Notes: a model not told the origin generated them from the sequence alone. Shown: positions 1 through 8,357, numbered from the stretch's first letter. The stretch: 40,939 nucleotides of DNA from RGIG7378 sp045588325 (GCA_045588325.1 JAZNEA010000011.1:1-40939), one strand, 5' to 3'. Translations and numbers: made by a program.

Positions 1-171
1 AAGTTTTTGCTAACGCAAAAGTGAAGTTGCTCACTTTGTTCACAGTGAAGTTTGGTCTTGCTGACCAAGTGAAGTTAAGTTTGCCTATTTTGCCGTAGGC
101 GAAACTTCACTGTCCGCAGGACAACTTCACTATCGTAGATAGCTTCACTTGCCCGAAAGGGCAAACTTAGT
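1..171. repeat. array of seven short hairpins joined by a constant octamer
   Basis: The octamer GTGAAGTT recurs at 21-28, 45-52 and 69-76, then appears inverted as AACTTCAC at 103-110 and 123-130, with one change at 141-148. Between copies sit stem-loops of unrelated sequence: TTTTGC/GCAAAA (5-20), TGGTC/GACCA (53-67), GCCTA/TAGGC (83-100), TGTCC/GGACA (111-123), TATC/GATA (131-141) and TTGCCC/GGGCAA (149-164). The unit at 29-44 is degenerate. The array reverses orientation about the 83-100 hairpin, so 69-110 is itself one large palindrome. It starts at or before the window edge and lies downstream of the minus-strand gene ending at 216. Its function is unknown. Confidence 0.8.
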
Positions 172-172
172 T

Positions 173-201
173 GAGGCGCACTTCTTTACGGAGTGCGCCT
201 C
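173..201 (-). terminator. 10-bp hairpin downstream of the E2-like gene
   Basis: GAGGCGCACT (173-182) pairs perfectly with AGTGCGCCTC (192-201). It lies 15 bases past the stop of the minus-strand gene and closes the hairpin array. There is no T tract, so intrinsic termination is uncertain. A very similar hairpin is at 4104-4135. Confidence 0.45.
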
Positions 202-215
202 GAGGGGTGCTCTTG

Positions 216-1106
216 TTATATCGTCTTACTTTTCCTGCGGGAAATGCGGGTGTCCTCCACAACCTTGTCCGGTGGTGTGTCCAGACATGAGGGATGCTCC
301 AGATATCTCCTGAGTAGCTTGAGAGCGGAGGCATAATAGTGGCCGTCACAGATTCGCTCGTCGCACACAACCTTCATCTCCATATACCTCTTGCGCAGGA
401 CGGAGCCATCTGCCTGGGTCTCGTACCTGGTATAGGGCAAACCTATGGAGATGAACACAGGGCAGTTGCCGAAATCGTACAGGTGATGATAGATGGGCGG
501 TATCCCCAGAGACTGCATACTGGTGATGAACATAGATGCATGGAATGGGCTGAGAATGGTCAAAAATCTGGGCAACATACCAAAATAGTCCAGTAGCTTG
601 AGAAGCCACACAGTAAACTTAAGGAATACACCTGGTATGAAGGACAGAGCCTTGGCAGCCTTGTCCATGGAATTGCTGGTTGACTCCTTGCGGTTCTCAT
701 CCACGAGCTGGTTAAGGTCGTTGTAAATGTCGTAGATGGTAGACTCTGGCGCTGTGATCAGCTTAACACAAGTCTCGGGGGCATCCAATTTGAGCTCCTT
801 CTTGACCACGAGACTATACTGGATGTCGTTGCGAGAGTAGACCTTCTGGCCACGGATATATCTGTTGATGCCAGGGCGCTGGGATATCATACGAGTGTAT
901 GCTGCCAGTGATACATGTAGCAGACCGAACCCCTTGAGACCCTCTGCCTTTTTGGCAGCGATGTATTCTTCTGTCTCTGTAATGTCTACCTCGCAGGTAA
1001 AGTTATTAGTAGCACCATTGCGGTTAGGCATTATGTAATTGATAAGACAACTCATTGGATTGACAAAGGAGACTTTGACGCCTTCTTTTTTAGCTGGTTT
1101 TAGCAT
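216..1106 (-). CDS. stand-alone 2-oxoacid dehydrogenase E2/CAT-like acyltransferase domain protein
   Basis: A 296-residue protein resembling the catalytic domain of E2 acyltransferases and chloramphenicol acetyltransferases, without the lipoyl or peripheral-subunit-binding domains of a true E2. The C-terminal motif DERICDGHYYA (about residues 249-259) lines up with the DHRxxDG active-site motif of E2, with the usual His replaced by Glu. A hydrophobic, amphipathic stretch lies near residues 155-190. The start is supported by GGAGGG just upstream. No E1 or E3 genes are nearby, so a role in an oxoacid dehydrogenase complex is unlikely. The fold assignment is reasonable; substrate and activity are unknown. 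Confidence 0.7.
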   Translation of the reverse strand: MLKPAKKEGVKVSFVNPMSCLINYIMPNRNGATNNFTCEVDITETEEYIAAKKAEGLKGFGLLHVSLAAYTRMISQRPGINRYIRGQKVYSRNDIQYSLVVKKELKLDAPETCVKLITAPESTIYDIYNDLNQLVDENRKESTSNSMDKAAKALSFIPGVFLKFTVWLLKLLDYFGMLPRFLTILSPFHASMFITSMQSLGIPPIYHHLYDFGNCPVFISIGLPYTRYETQADGSVLRKRYMEMKVVCDERICDGHYYASALKLLRRYLEHPSCLDTPPDKVVEDTRISRRKSKTI

Positions 1107-1141
1107 ATCGCCCTCCGCAAAATTTTATTACATATGGTTTA

Positions 1142-1170
1142 CCATAACATAATGGAAATCCTATTGTCAA
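1142..1170 (-). promoter_or_regulatory. probable sigma-A promoter for the E2-like gene
   Basis: On the minus strand, TTGACA (1165-1170) is followed 17 bases later by TTATGG (1142-1147), about 36 bases before the start codon. The -35 is perfect and the -10 is weak. Confidence 0.4.
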
Positions 1171-1252
1171 AAAATATTAAAAAATGTCGCAGCTCTATAT
1201 ATTAGTAGCGATTTGTGATAAAATGCCATCACGTATAGTTTAGGAGGGAGTT

Positions 1253-2389
1253 ATGGCAAGGACTACACGCAAGAAACAACAACAGCAGAACAAGACCACA
1301 GCCGCCATTTTGATGGTGATTATTGTGGTTGTTTTTTGGTTGCTTTTGTCGGTGGCCTTTGATTTGCCCATCCTTGATTTGGTCAAGGACCCGTCAGATA
1401 AGACTCAGAATGTCGGCGTTCCTACAGCCACACCTACTCCGTATGGTGGAGGCACCGCACAGTCTACTCCCACGCCAGAACCATCAGATTCTGGAACTAC
1501 ACCTGAGCCAGGCACCACTGCGTCACCCACGGATGCACCTACAGCCGCTCCCACAGATCAGACCAGGACCCATAGGTATTATCTCTACGCCTACAGAGAT
1601 GGCAGTAGCGTTTACAGCGAGTACAGGGATTACTCCTACACAGGCACACTGGAGTCCCAGGCGTTGGTGAGGACGGCCCTCAATGAGCTGATGGCACTCC
1701 TTAACTACAATATCAAGTACAACAGCATCATATTGGATGAGAACGGCCTGCATGTGGACCTGGCTGCCTCTGGAGCCCCTTTTGTCAAGAATAGTTACTA
1801 TCTGTCCACCGGTGTTTTCGCCGCAGAGTATTCCACATATGACCAGCAGGTATATGGCATCTTGGACAGCATCTGCTACACAGCCAAGGACATTCTTGGC
1901 AGCAACACAGGTATATTTATCACCATGGATGGCAAGGCTATGACTTTCACAGGCCTTAGCATGGATACCACATTTAACACAGACGTTCCATACCTTGGAT
2001 ATACTTATTATCACGAGCACTACAAGTCAGATACGGATATTTACACTGTAGCCATGAACAACGGTGTGCCGTTGACCTTTGCCACGGATGTGAAGTATTA
2101 TTTCCGGGGTACTATCGGGGCCTCTGCAGTAGATGTTACGCTGACTTCCACACCTCTTGCAGGGACAGTTATCATCAAGATAATGAGCCTTGAGGACACG
2201 CCAATGTACATTCTTAACATTGACAGCAACAAGGTGCTGGTCAGCGTTCCGGAGGACACCACTATCAAGGTGGTTCTTTATCAGGACGCGGAGAGCAATC
2301 TTATAGGCGAATGGCATACTATCTCCGGGGACAAGACCTTAGTTGACAAGGTGAACCTGGAGTTCATGAGATACGAACTGAATCAATAA
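1253..2389 (+). CDS. membrane-anchored protein with Pro/Thr linker and GerMN-like domain
   Basis: A 378-residue protein. It has a Lys/Arg/Gln-rich cytoplasmic tail, one membrane segment at about residues 16-38, then a Pro/Thr/Ser-rich wall-spanning linker (about 57-104) with PTPE- and PTDAPT-type repeats. The following region (about 120-245) has the layout of a GerMN (sporulation/spore germination) domain: a helix, a strand with HVDL, then a helix ending before the segment GIFITMDGKAM. The last 130 residues are not recognised. The start has AGGAGGG at 1242-1248. It is followed closely by glnS. GerMN is a tentative call, and the cellular role is unknown. Confidence 0.65.
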   Translation: MARTTRKKQQQQNKTTAAILMVIIVVVFWLLLSVAFDLPILDLVKDPSDKTQNVGVPTATPTPYGGGTAQSTPTPEPSDSGTTPEPGTTASPTDAPTAAPTDQTRTHRYYLYAYRDGSSVYSEYRDYSYTGTLESQALVRTALNELMALLNYNIKYNSIILDENGLHVDLAASGAPFVKNSYYLSTGVFAAEYSTYDQQVYGILDSICYTAKDILGSNTGIFITMDGKAMTFTGLSMDTTFNTDVPYLGYTYYHEHYKSDTDIYTVAMNNGVPLTFATDVKYYFRGTIGASAVDVTLTSTPLAGTVIIKIMSLEDTPMYILNIDSNKVLVSVPEDTTIKVVLYQDAESNLIGEWHTISGDKTLVDKVNLEFMRYELNQ

Positions 2390-2405
2390 TCGGGAGATTT
2401 TACAA

Positions 2406-4058
2406 ATGGAAGAGATTTTGGCATCTAATTTTATCCACGACATCATCGACAGCGACCTGGCTGAGGGCAGGGCACAGGAGATACACACTCGTTTCCCTCC
2501 TGAGCCAAACGGCTATCTGCATATAGGTAGCGCCAAGGCCATATGGATTAACTACGGCACAGCCAAGAAGTATGGTGGCCTTTTCAATCTGCGCTATGAT
2601 GACACGAACCCCACCAAGGAGGACAACGAGTACGTGGAGTCCATCAGAGAGGACTTGCATTGGTTGGGTTGCGACCCCACAGGAGGAGTGTTCTATGGCT
2701 CCGATTATTTTGATAAGTGTTATGAGTACGCAGTTAAGCTGATCAAGGATGGAAAGGCATACGTCTGCAACCTGGACGCAGATGCCATGAGGGAGTACCG
2801 TGGCACATTGACAGAGCCCGGCAAGCCCAGTCCCTACAGAGACAGATCTGTTGAGGAGAATCTGGACCTGTTCCAGAGGATGAGAGATGGAGAGTTCCCG
2901 GATGGATATTGCACTCTGAGAGCTAAGATTGACATGGCATCCCCCAACATGAATATGAGAGACCCCGCCATTTACAGGATCAATCACTGCCATCACCACA
3001 GGCAGGGCGACAAGTGGTGCATCTACCCCTTGTATGATTTTGCACATCCCATTCAGGATGCATTGGAGGGCATTACCCACTCCCTTTGCTCCATCGAGTT
3101 CGAGAATCACAGACCTCTCTACGACTGGGTAATCGAGAATGTGGGCTTTGAGAAGCAGCCTCATCAGTGGGAGTTTGCCAGACTGAATGTTACCAACACC
3201 GTTATGAGCAAGCGCTATCTGAGAGAGCTGGTTGAGACCGGCATTGTAGACGGTTGGGATGACCCCCGTATGCCCACACTCTGTGGACTGCGCAGGCGCG
3301 GATATACACCTGACTCCATTATCGAGTTCGTCAAGTTGGCCGGCGTATCCAAGACATATAGCTTGGTAGACATTGCCCTGCTGGAGCACTGCATCAGAGA
3401 CGAGCTGAACCACACAGCACCCAGACGCATTGTGGTCACAGACCCTGTCAAACTCATAGTAGACAACTACCCCGAGGACAAGACAGAGATATTTGAGGCA
3501 GCCAATAACCCCAACGACGAGAGCGCAGGCACACGCCAGTTGGTATTCAGCAAGGAGCTGTGGATTGACAGGTCCGACTTCCTGGAGGAGAAGGTGCCAA
3601 AGTATCATCGCTTGTACCCCGGCAACGAGGTAAGGCTTATGAGTGCATACATTGTTAAGTGCACAGGCTTTGACAAGGACGAGAATGGCAAGGTTGTGGC
3701 CGTTCACTGTGAGGCAGATCTGGAGACAGGTGGACGCAATCCAGCAGATGGTCGCAAGATTAAGGGTACTATCCACTGGCTGTCTGACAAGAATTCCACA
3801 GATGCAGACATCATGATGTTCGACAGGCTCTTTACAATGGAGGATATGAACAACATGCCTGAGGGCACATCCTATGGCGACTACCTCAACAGGGATTCTG
3901 CCAAGAGGCTGGAGAACTGCAAGGTGGAGGCATCTCTCAAGGATGCAGCACCAGGTGACAGATTCCAGTTCGTGCGCAACGGATATTTCGCAAAGGACAC
4001 CAAGTATCCCAACACCTTTAACTATATCGTAGGACTTAAGGATAGCTTTAAGAAATAA
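2406..4058 (+). CDS. glnS: glutaminyl-tRNA synthetase
   Basis: A 550-residue class I synthetase that charges tRNA-Gln with glutamine in the cytoplasm. The N-terminal signature FPPEPNGYLHIG (about residues 30-41) and the DDTNP segment are typical of GlnRS and set it apart from bacterial GluRS. The second signature is VMSKR, in place of KMSKR. The last residue of HIGH is Ser here (HIGS). The C-terminal half is the beta-barrel anticodon-binding region. Length matches the family (about 550). GGGAGA precedes the start. Many Firmicutes lack GlnRS and use Glu-tRNA amidotransferase (GatCAB) instead, so its presence is a lineage clue. Confidence 0.95.
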   Translation: MEEILASNFIHDIIDSDLAEGRAQEIHTRFPPEPNGYLHIGSAKAIWINYGTAKKYGGLFNLRYDDTNPTKEDNEYVESIREDLHWLGCDPTGGVFYGSDYFDKCYEYAVKLIKDGKAYVCNLDADAMREYRGTLTEPGKPSPYRDRSVEENLDLFQRMRDGEFPDGYCTLRAKIDMASPNMNMRDPAIYRINHCHHHRQGDKWCIYPLYDFAHPIQDALEGITHSLCSIEFENHRPLYDWVIENVGFEKQPHQWEFARLNVTNTVMSKRYLRELVETGIVDGWDDPRMPTLCGLRRRGYTPDSIIEFVKLAGVSKTYSLVDIALLEHCIRDELNHTAPRRIVVTDPVKLIVDNYPEDKTEIFEAANNPNDESAGTRQLVFSKELWIDRSDFLEEKVPKYHRLYPGNEVRLMSAYIVKCTGFDKDENGKVVAVHCEADLETGGRNPADGRKIKGTIHWLSDKNSTDADIMMFDRLFTMEDMNNMPEGTSYGDYLNRDSAKRLENCKVEASLKDAAPGDRFQFVRNGYFAKDTKYPNTFNYIVGLKDSFKK

Positions 4059-4063
4059 ATTGA

Positions 4064-4093
4064 AAGACTGGCCACAGCAGCCAGTCTTTTTTT
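4064..4093 (+). terminator. intrinsic terminator after glnS
   Basis: AAGACTGGC and GCCAGTCTT form a stem with a 7-base loop, followed directly by a run of T. It lies six bases after the glnS stop. Confidence 0.9.
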
Positions 4094-4103
4094 GACTAAT
4101 TGT

Positions 4104-4135
4104 AGGGGCACACTCCAGAAAAGAAGTGCGCCCCT
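4104..4135 (-). terminator. hairpin downstream of argS, related to the one at 173-201
   Basis: AGGGGCACACT pairs with AGTGCGCCCCT. The single mismatch on the plus strand becomes a G-U pair when read as minus-strand RNA, which suggests it acts in the argS transcript. It lacks a T tract. Loop and arms share the pattern ACTCC...AAGAAGT with the 173-201 hairpin. Confidence 0.5.
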
Positions 4136-4164
4136 GTTTGTCGTATTACTATTTGTAATCGTCC

Positions 4165-5955
4165 CTACATCTTCTCAGGGACATCGATACCCAAAATCCA
4201 CAATTGCTGCTTCATCACATCGCGGATGAGACTGAGCATGGTGAGCCATGATCCACGGCGAGCCTCGTCGGCCTCGTCCAAAATGCGGTTCTCGTAGTAG
4301 AACTTGTTAAAGATGGAGGCTGTGTTAAACAGGCTCTCGCAGATGTAGTTAGGTGCCTTTTCGTCGTAGGCTGTGAGCAGTGTGGAACTGCACTTGTTGA
4401 GCTCCATCATCAGACTGCGCTCTGTCTCACTGGCGGCCTGCAAAATAGGCCCGCTAACCAAGCCACGCTCATTGGCCTTGCGCAGTACGGACTGAATACG
4501 CACTACAGTGTACAGCAGGTAGGGTCCGGTCTTGCCGTTAAAGGACATGAACTTGTCCAGGTCGAACACGTAGTTCTTGGTGCGGTGGTTGACCATATCA
4601 CCAAACTTGAGGGCGGCATTGCCAACCAGGCGTGCTGCCTCATCTGCCTCGGCGTTGATACCACCCAGGGCCTCAGACTGCTCGTCATCGGCGTTGGCAG
4701 AATTGCGACACTTGTCTGCAAAGGCATCGTGCATCATCTGAATCAGGTCAGAGAGACGCATAACGCCACCGTCTCTGGTCTTAAATGGCTTGCCATCCTT
4801 GCCATTCATGGTGCCAAAGGGCAGATACTCAAACTTAAGGGTATCCGGAACAATGCCGGTCTTCTTAGCGCAACGGAAAACCTGATCAAAATGCAATGTC
4901 TGTCTGGCGTCTGTAAGGTACCAGATCTTGTCGGGGTTATAATCCTTGACTCTCTGCACGATGGTGGCCAGGTCGGTGGTGGCATACAGCATGGCACCGT
5001 TGGACTTGCGGATAAGGCAGGGAGGCATGGGGGCAGAATCGCTCTCCATAGCTACGTCTACAACAAGAGCACCCTCACTCTCGTGGGCATATCCTCCTGC
5101 AATAAAGCCATCCACCATGTCGTTAACGTATTGGTCGGCATCGCTCTCACCGTACCATACGTCAAAGTCGACGGATAATTCTTTGTAGCTGGCCTTAAGG
5201 TCCTGCACAGAAATCTGCATAAAGTTGCGCCACAGGGCGTAGTAGCCTGGATGACGATTTTGCAGCATAAGAGTAGCCTCCTGTGCCTCTGCCATGTACT
5301 CTGCGTCGTTCTTGGCCTTTTGGCTGGCGGTGGGATAGATGTTGTAGAGGTCCTCTGCGCTGATGCTGAGACTCTGGTCCATACCCTCCTGGAAATCGGG
5401 GCGGAAGTAGACAAGGTCAGGCCAGCGGTGCTTAATCTCAGTGATAACCAGACCCATCTGCAGTCCCCAGTCTCCCAGGTGGACGTCGCCGATAACGTTA
5501 TTGCCCAGATAGCGGGCCAGACGCTTCATCGTCTCGCCAATGATGGCAGAACGCAGGTGTCCTACGTGGAGTGGCTTGGCAACATTGGGTCCACCGTAAT
5601 CAATAACGATGGTGCATGGGTCGTCACAGGAAACAAAGCCCAGTCTGTCGTCCTGGCGCATTTGGTTCATACGATTGGCCAGATACTGGTCGTCTAATTT
5701 GATATTAATAAAGCCGGGTCGAGCCACGGAAACACTGCGGAATGCAGGGCAATCCTGGAGCCTGGCACATACAGCCTCTGCGATGTCAAATGGGTTGCAA
5801 CGCTGAGCCTTGGCAACAACCATGGCATCGTTGCACTGATAGTCAGCCAGGTCAGGGCGGTCGGACACCTTAACGGTACCGTAGTTGTCGCCGTAGCCTG
5901 CATCGGCAAAAGCCTGTCTCACAAAAAGTGATAATTCTCTGGTAAGAGTTTGCAT
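4165..5955 (-). CDS. argS: arginyl-tRNA synthetase
   Basis: A 596-residue class I ArgRS. The N-terminal Add-1 domain (about residues 1-105) is followed by the signature segment with PNVAKPLHVGH (HVGH at 130-133). The KMSK counterpart is FKTRDGG, the usual form in this family. The C-terminal helical anticodon-binding domain ends with GIDVPEKM, a typical ArgRS terminus. The start codon has GAAAGGAAA upstream on the minus strand. It converges with glnS and is divergent from serC. No T-box leader was seen in the 148 bases between argS and serC. Confidence 0.95.
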   Translation of the reverse strand: MQTLTRELSLFVRQAFADAGYGDNYGTVKVSDRPDLADYQCNDAMVVAKAQRCNPFDIAEAVCARLQDCPAFRSVSVARPGFINIKLDDQYLANRMNQMRQDDRLGFVSCDDPCTIVIDYGGPNVAKPLHVGHLRSAIIGETMKRLARYLGNNVIGDVHLGDWGLQMGLVITEIKHRWPDLVYFRPDFQEGMDQSLSISAEDLYNIYPTASQKAKNDAEYMAEAQEATLMLQNRHPGYYALWRNFMQISVQDLKASYKELSVDFDVWYGESDADQYVNDMVDGFIAGGYAHESEGALVVDVAMESDSAPMPPCLIRKSNGAMLYATTDLATIVQRVKDYNPDKIWYLTDARQTLHFDQVFRCAKKTGIVPDTLKFEYLPFGTMNGKDGKPFKTRDGGVMRLSDLIQMMHDAFADKCRNSANADDEQSEALGGINAEADEAARLVGNAALKFGDMVNHRTKNYVFDLDKFMSFNGKTGPYLLYTVVRIQSVLRKANERGLVSGPILQAASETERSLMMELNKCSSTLLTAYDEKAPNYICESLFNTASIFNKFYYENRILDEADEARRGSWLTMLSLIRDVMKQQLWILGIDVPEKM

Positions 5956-6048
5956 TAAAATAATTTCCTTTCAATAAAATGAATAGAAAAAGCTTACTAA
6001 TAATATCCCCGCAAAAAACGCCTGTCAAATTATCTTTGTTTGATGTAA

Positions 6049-6054
6049 TATAAT
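6049..6054 (+). promoter_or_regulatory. candidate -10 box of the serC promoter
   Basis: A perfect TATAAT lies 50 bases before the serC start. No good -35 at the usual spacing was seen; the nearest is TGTCAA at 6023-6028, 20 bases upstream. Confidence 0.35.
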
Positions 6055-6103
6055 GTCTATATTTTGTAACAGCACGGCCATGGCCGATATATGGAGGATT
6101 GCG

Positions 6104-7186
6104 ATGAATAGAGTATATAATTTTTCTGCTGGACCGTCCATGCTCCCAGAGAGAGTACTTAAGGAGTGCGCAGAGCAGATGATGAACTACAATGGTAGCG
6201 GCATGTCTGTAATGGAGATGAGCCACAGATCCAAGGTTTATGATGCCATTATTGTGGACGCCAAGGAGCGTCTGCGCAATGTGATGAACATTCCGGAGAA
6301 CTACGAGATTCTCTTCTTGCAGGGAGGTGCTTCCACCCAGTTTGCCATGGTTCCTATGAATCTGATGACAGGCAGTGGCAAGGCAGACTATGTGCTGACT
6401 GGACAGTTCTCATCCAAGGCATACCAGGAGGCAAAGAAGTACGGCGACGTTCAGGCAGCCGCATCCACCAAGGAGGCCAACTTTACATATATCCCCTCTC
6501 AGGAGGAGTTGGTGCTGAGACCTGACGCTGATTATGTACACATCTGCGAGAACAACACAATCTACGGTACTAAGTGGAACTACACTCCTGATACAGGAGC
6601 TGTACCGCTGGTATCCGATATGTCCAGCTGTATCCTTTCTCAGCCAGTGGACGTTAACAAGTATGGCCTCATCTATGCAGGTGCACAAAAGAACATGGCC
6701 CCCGCAGGACTCACCATCGTGATTATCCGCAAGGACCTTATCAAGGAGCCCATGGCAATTGCCCCCACCATGTTTAACTATGGAACAATGGCAGCCAATG
6801 ACTCCATGTACAACACACCTCCATGCTGGTGTATCTACGTTCTGGGCCTGGTGCTCAAGTGGATCCAGGAGGAGGTAGGCGGTCTGGCCGAGATGGAAAA
6901 GGTTAACCAGGCTAAGGCAGCTATGCTGTACAATTTCCTTGACCAGTCCAAGCTGTTTAAGAATCCCGTAAGGCCTGATTGCAGATCTATGATGAATGCC
7001 ACATTTGTGACAGGCGATGCAGATCTGGATGCCAAGTTCTGCTCAGAGGCAGCCAAGGCTGGATTTGTTAGCATCAAGGGTCACAGATCCGTTGGCGGAA
7101 TGCGCGCCTCCATCTACAACGCAATGCCTACAGAGGGCGTTGCCAAGTTGGTAGACTTTATGGCCGAGTTTGAGAAAAACAACTAA
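6104..7186 (+). CDS. serC: phosphoserine aminotransferase
   Basis: A 360-residue class V PLP-dependent aminotransferase that converts 3-phosphohydroxypyruvate and glutamate to phosphoserine in serine synthesis. The N-terminus NRVYNFSAGPSMLP is the family hallmark. The PLP lysine lies in YAGAQKNMAPAG. The length equals typical SerC. The ATG at 6104 is chosen because GGAGG precedes it by seven bases and the next codons match the family start; an in-frame extension upstream to 6053 lacks a ribosome binding site. No serA or serB is nearby. Confidence 0.95.
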   Translation: MNRVYNFSAGPSMLPERVLKECAEQMMNYNGSGMSVMEMSHRSKVYDAIIVDAKERLRNVMNIPENYEILFLQGGASTQFAMVPMNLMTGSGKADYVLTGQFSSKAYQEAKKYGDVQAAASTKEANFTYIPSQEELVLRPDADYVHICENNTIYGTKWNYTPDTGAVPLVSDMSSCILSQPVDVNKYGLIYAGAQKNMAPAGLTIVIIRKDLIKEPMAIAPTMFNYGTMAANDSMYNTPPCWCIYVLGLVLKWIQEEVGGLAEMEKVNQAKAAMLYNFLDQSKLFKNPVRPDCRSMMNATFVTGDADLDAKFCSEAAKAGFVSIKGHRSVGGMRASIYNAMPTEGVAKLVDFMAEFEKNN

Positions 7187-7214
7187 TCACCATTTGAATA
7201 ACCGAATCACAGGG

Positions 7215-7248
7215 GGCATCTTTTTACAGAAAAGGTGCCTCTCTTGTT
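7215..7248 (+). terminator. probable terminator after serC
   Basis: GGCATCTTTT and AAAAGGTGCC form a 10-bp stem with one G-U pair and a 5-base loop. The following TCTCTTGTTTCT is T-rich rather than a pure run. Confidence 0.65.
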
Positions 7249-7317
7249 TCTGTGAGGGTGGAGAAGGCAATGTTCAAAAATATTTTGTAAAAACTTTTCC
7301 ATAGCCAAAAAAATCTG

Positions 7318-7346
7318 TTGACAAACGGCAGGTCACCCATTATAAT
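7318..7346 (+). promoter_or_regulatory. consensus sigma-A promoter for tRNA-Lys
   Basis: TTGACA (7318-7323), exactly 17 bases, then TATAAT (7341-7346). Both boxes are perfect matches. The tRNA begins 22 bases downstream. Confidence 0.92.
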
Positions 7347-7368
7347 AGCGAACTGTTGACCAACACAT

Positions 7369-7444
7369 GCGCCATTAGCTCAGTTGGTAGAGCACCTGAC
7401 TCTTAATCAGGGTGTCCCGGGTTCGAATCCCTGATGGCGCACCA
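7369..7444 (+). tRNA. tRNA-Lys (anticodon CTT)
   Basis: A complete cloverleaf of 76 bases. The acceptor stem is GCGCCAT/ATGGCGC, the D arm contains AGCTCAGTTGGTAGAGC, the anticodon stem is CCTGA/TCAGG with loop CTCTTAA (anticodon CTT), and the T loop is TTCGAAT. CCA is encoded. Confidence 0.96.
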
Positions 7445-7473
7445 AGCACTTGCGAAAGCAGGTGCTTTTTTTG
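7445..7473 (+). terminator. intrinsic terminator after tRNA-Lys
   Basis: AGCACTTGC, loop GAAA, GCAGGTGCT, then seven T. It starts directly after the CCA end. Confidence 0.92.
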
Positions 7474-7577
7474 TTGCCCTGATGGCAAAAATGGGCTTTT
7501 TACGACACAAAACCCCAAGAAAACAAATGTGGTCAATTAATGATAATTTCTTTTACGCCCAAAACCACATGGCGCTA

Positions 7578-7607
7578 TAGACAAATATATATAAACAGAT
7601 ATACTAT
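7578..7607 (+). promoter_or_regulatory. probable promoter of the folT-folC transcript
   Basis: TAGACA (7578-7583), 18 bases, TACTAT (7602-7607). Predicted initiation near 7614 places the riboswitch at the very 5' end of the RNA. The 100 bases between the tRNA terminator and this promoter show nothing else clear. Confidence 0.55.
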
Positions 7608-7617
7608 CAAACAAAAC

Positions 7618-7707
7618 AGAGCAGGTGTTTGTGCGTAAAGTGACGGAGAATGGGAGTAGAGTCTCCGGACGAAGGGTTATCCCGCGGTACAGCATCACAT
7701 CCACTGA
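7618..7707 (+). promoter_or_regulatory. tetrahydrofolate (THF) riboswitch
   Basis: The sequence matches the THF-I aptamer in order and spacing: GCGTAAAGTG (7633-7642), a perfect hairpin CGGAGA/TCTCCG (7644-7667) whose loop contains ATGGGAGT, then GGACGAAGGG, a GGG/CCC hairpin, CCGCGGTA, and the conserved CATCC near the 3' end. The genes downstream are folate transport and polyglutamylation, the usual targets. No terminator lies between the aptamer and the start codon, so control is probably translational. The ligand is inferred from aptamer similarity and gene context. Confidence 0.88.
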
Positions 7708-7761
7708 TTTTCAACAGTTCCGATGTACTTGCTCTCAACCAATTTTGGTATGGGGGTCTAT

Positions 7762-8346
7762 ATGAAGAGAAACAACGTTTACAGGATGGTAGTACTGGCC
7801 ATGCTCATAGCGGTCAGCATTATACTTACCAGATTTCTGGTCATCTATTTGACCAACGACATCAGGATCAGCCTGGGTAACATACCCATTATGTTGGCAG
7901 GTGTGTGGTTCGGGCCATTGTGGGGTCTCATTGTTGGATTCGCCGCAGACGTGGTGGGCAGCACCGTTTTCTCTGCATACGGATGGTACGCACCTATGAC
8001 GTTCACCCCCATGGTTATGGGCTTGCTGGCTGGTTTGCTGGCCCACATCCCTGAGAAGAGGAACACCATGATGAGATGGGGGATTGTGACCATGAGTTGC
8101 AACATACCTGGTACGATGTTGTGGACCACCCTTTGTCTGTCCTGGATGTACGGATCCCCATTTTGGGTGCTGTTGCCAGCCAGACTGGTGCTATACATAT
8201 TTATCGCCTTGGGAGAGGGATTGATTCTCTACGGTATCCACCGCATACCGTATGTCAAGGCCAGAGCTAAACAATTTATGCAGATTAAGCATAATGTAAA
8301 TGAGAAAGAAGAGCAGCCCGCTATCGTAGAGGGCACAGCAGAGTAA
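7762..8346 (+). CDS. folT: ECF transporter S component, folate (FolT) type
   Basis: A 194-residue integral membrane protein with about five or six hydrophobic segments. The stretch ISLGNIPIMLAGVWFGP followed by a GFAADVVG segment is the S-component signature of FolT and related folate or vitamin binders. It would capture folate and pair with the shared ECF module (EcfT/EcfA), which is not in this window. GGGGG at 7752-7756 supports ATG 7762; an in-frame ATG at 7723 lacks a ribosome binding site and would begin only 16 bases after the riboswitch. Specificity is supported by the riboswitch and by folC 11 bases downstream. Confidence 0.88.
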   Translation: MKRNNVYRMVVLAMLIAVSIILTRFLVIYLTNDIRISLGNIPIMLAGVWFGPLWGLIVGFAADVVGSTVFSAYGWYAPMTFTPMVMGLLAGLLAHIPEKRNTMMRWGIVTMSCNIPGTMLWTTLCLSWMYGSPFWVLLPARLVLYIFIALGEGLILYGIHRIPYVKARAKQFMQIKHNVNEKEEQPAIVEGTAE

Positions 8347-8357
8347 GGAGTTTATAT

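Noticed and set aside
1..171. CRISPR array
   Set aside because: The repeats are only 8 bases, spacers are palindromic and of uneven length, orientation flips, and no cas gene is present.
2400..3776. A 458-residue open frame on the minus strand opposite glnS
   Set aside because: It is a shadow of glnS: no ribosome binding site and no recognisable domain, while the plus strand encodes a clear GlnRS.
5956..6103. T-box leader for argS or serC
   Set aside because: The gap is too short and lacks the conserved T-box sequence and terminator/antiterminator pair.
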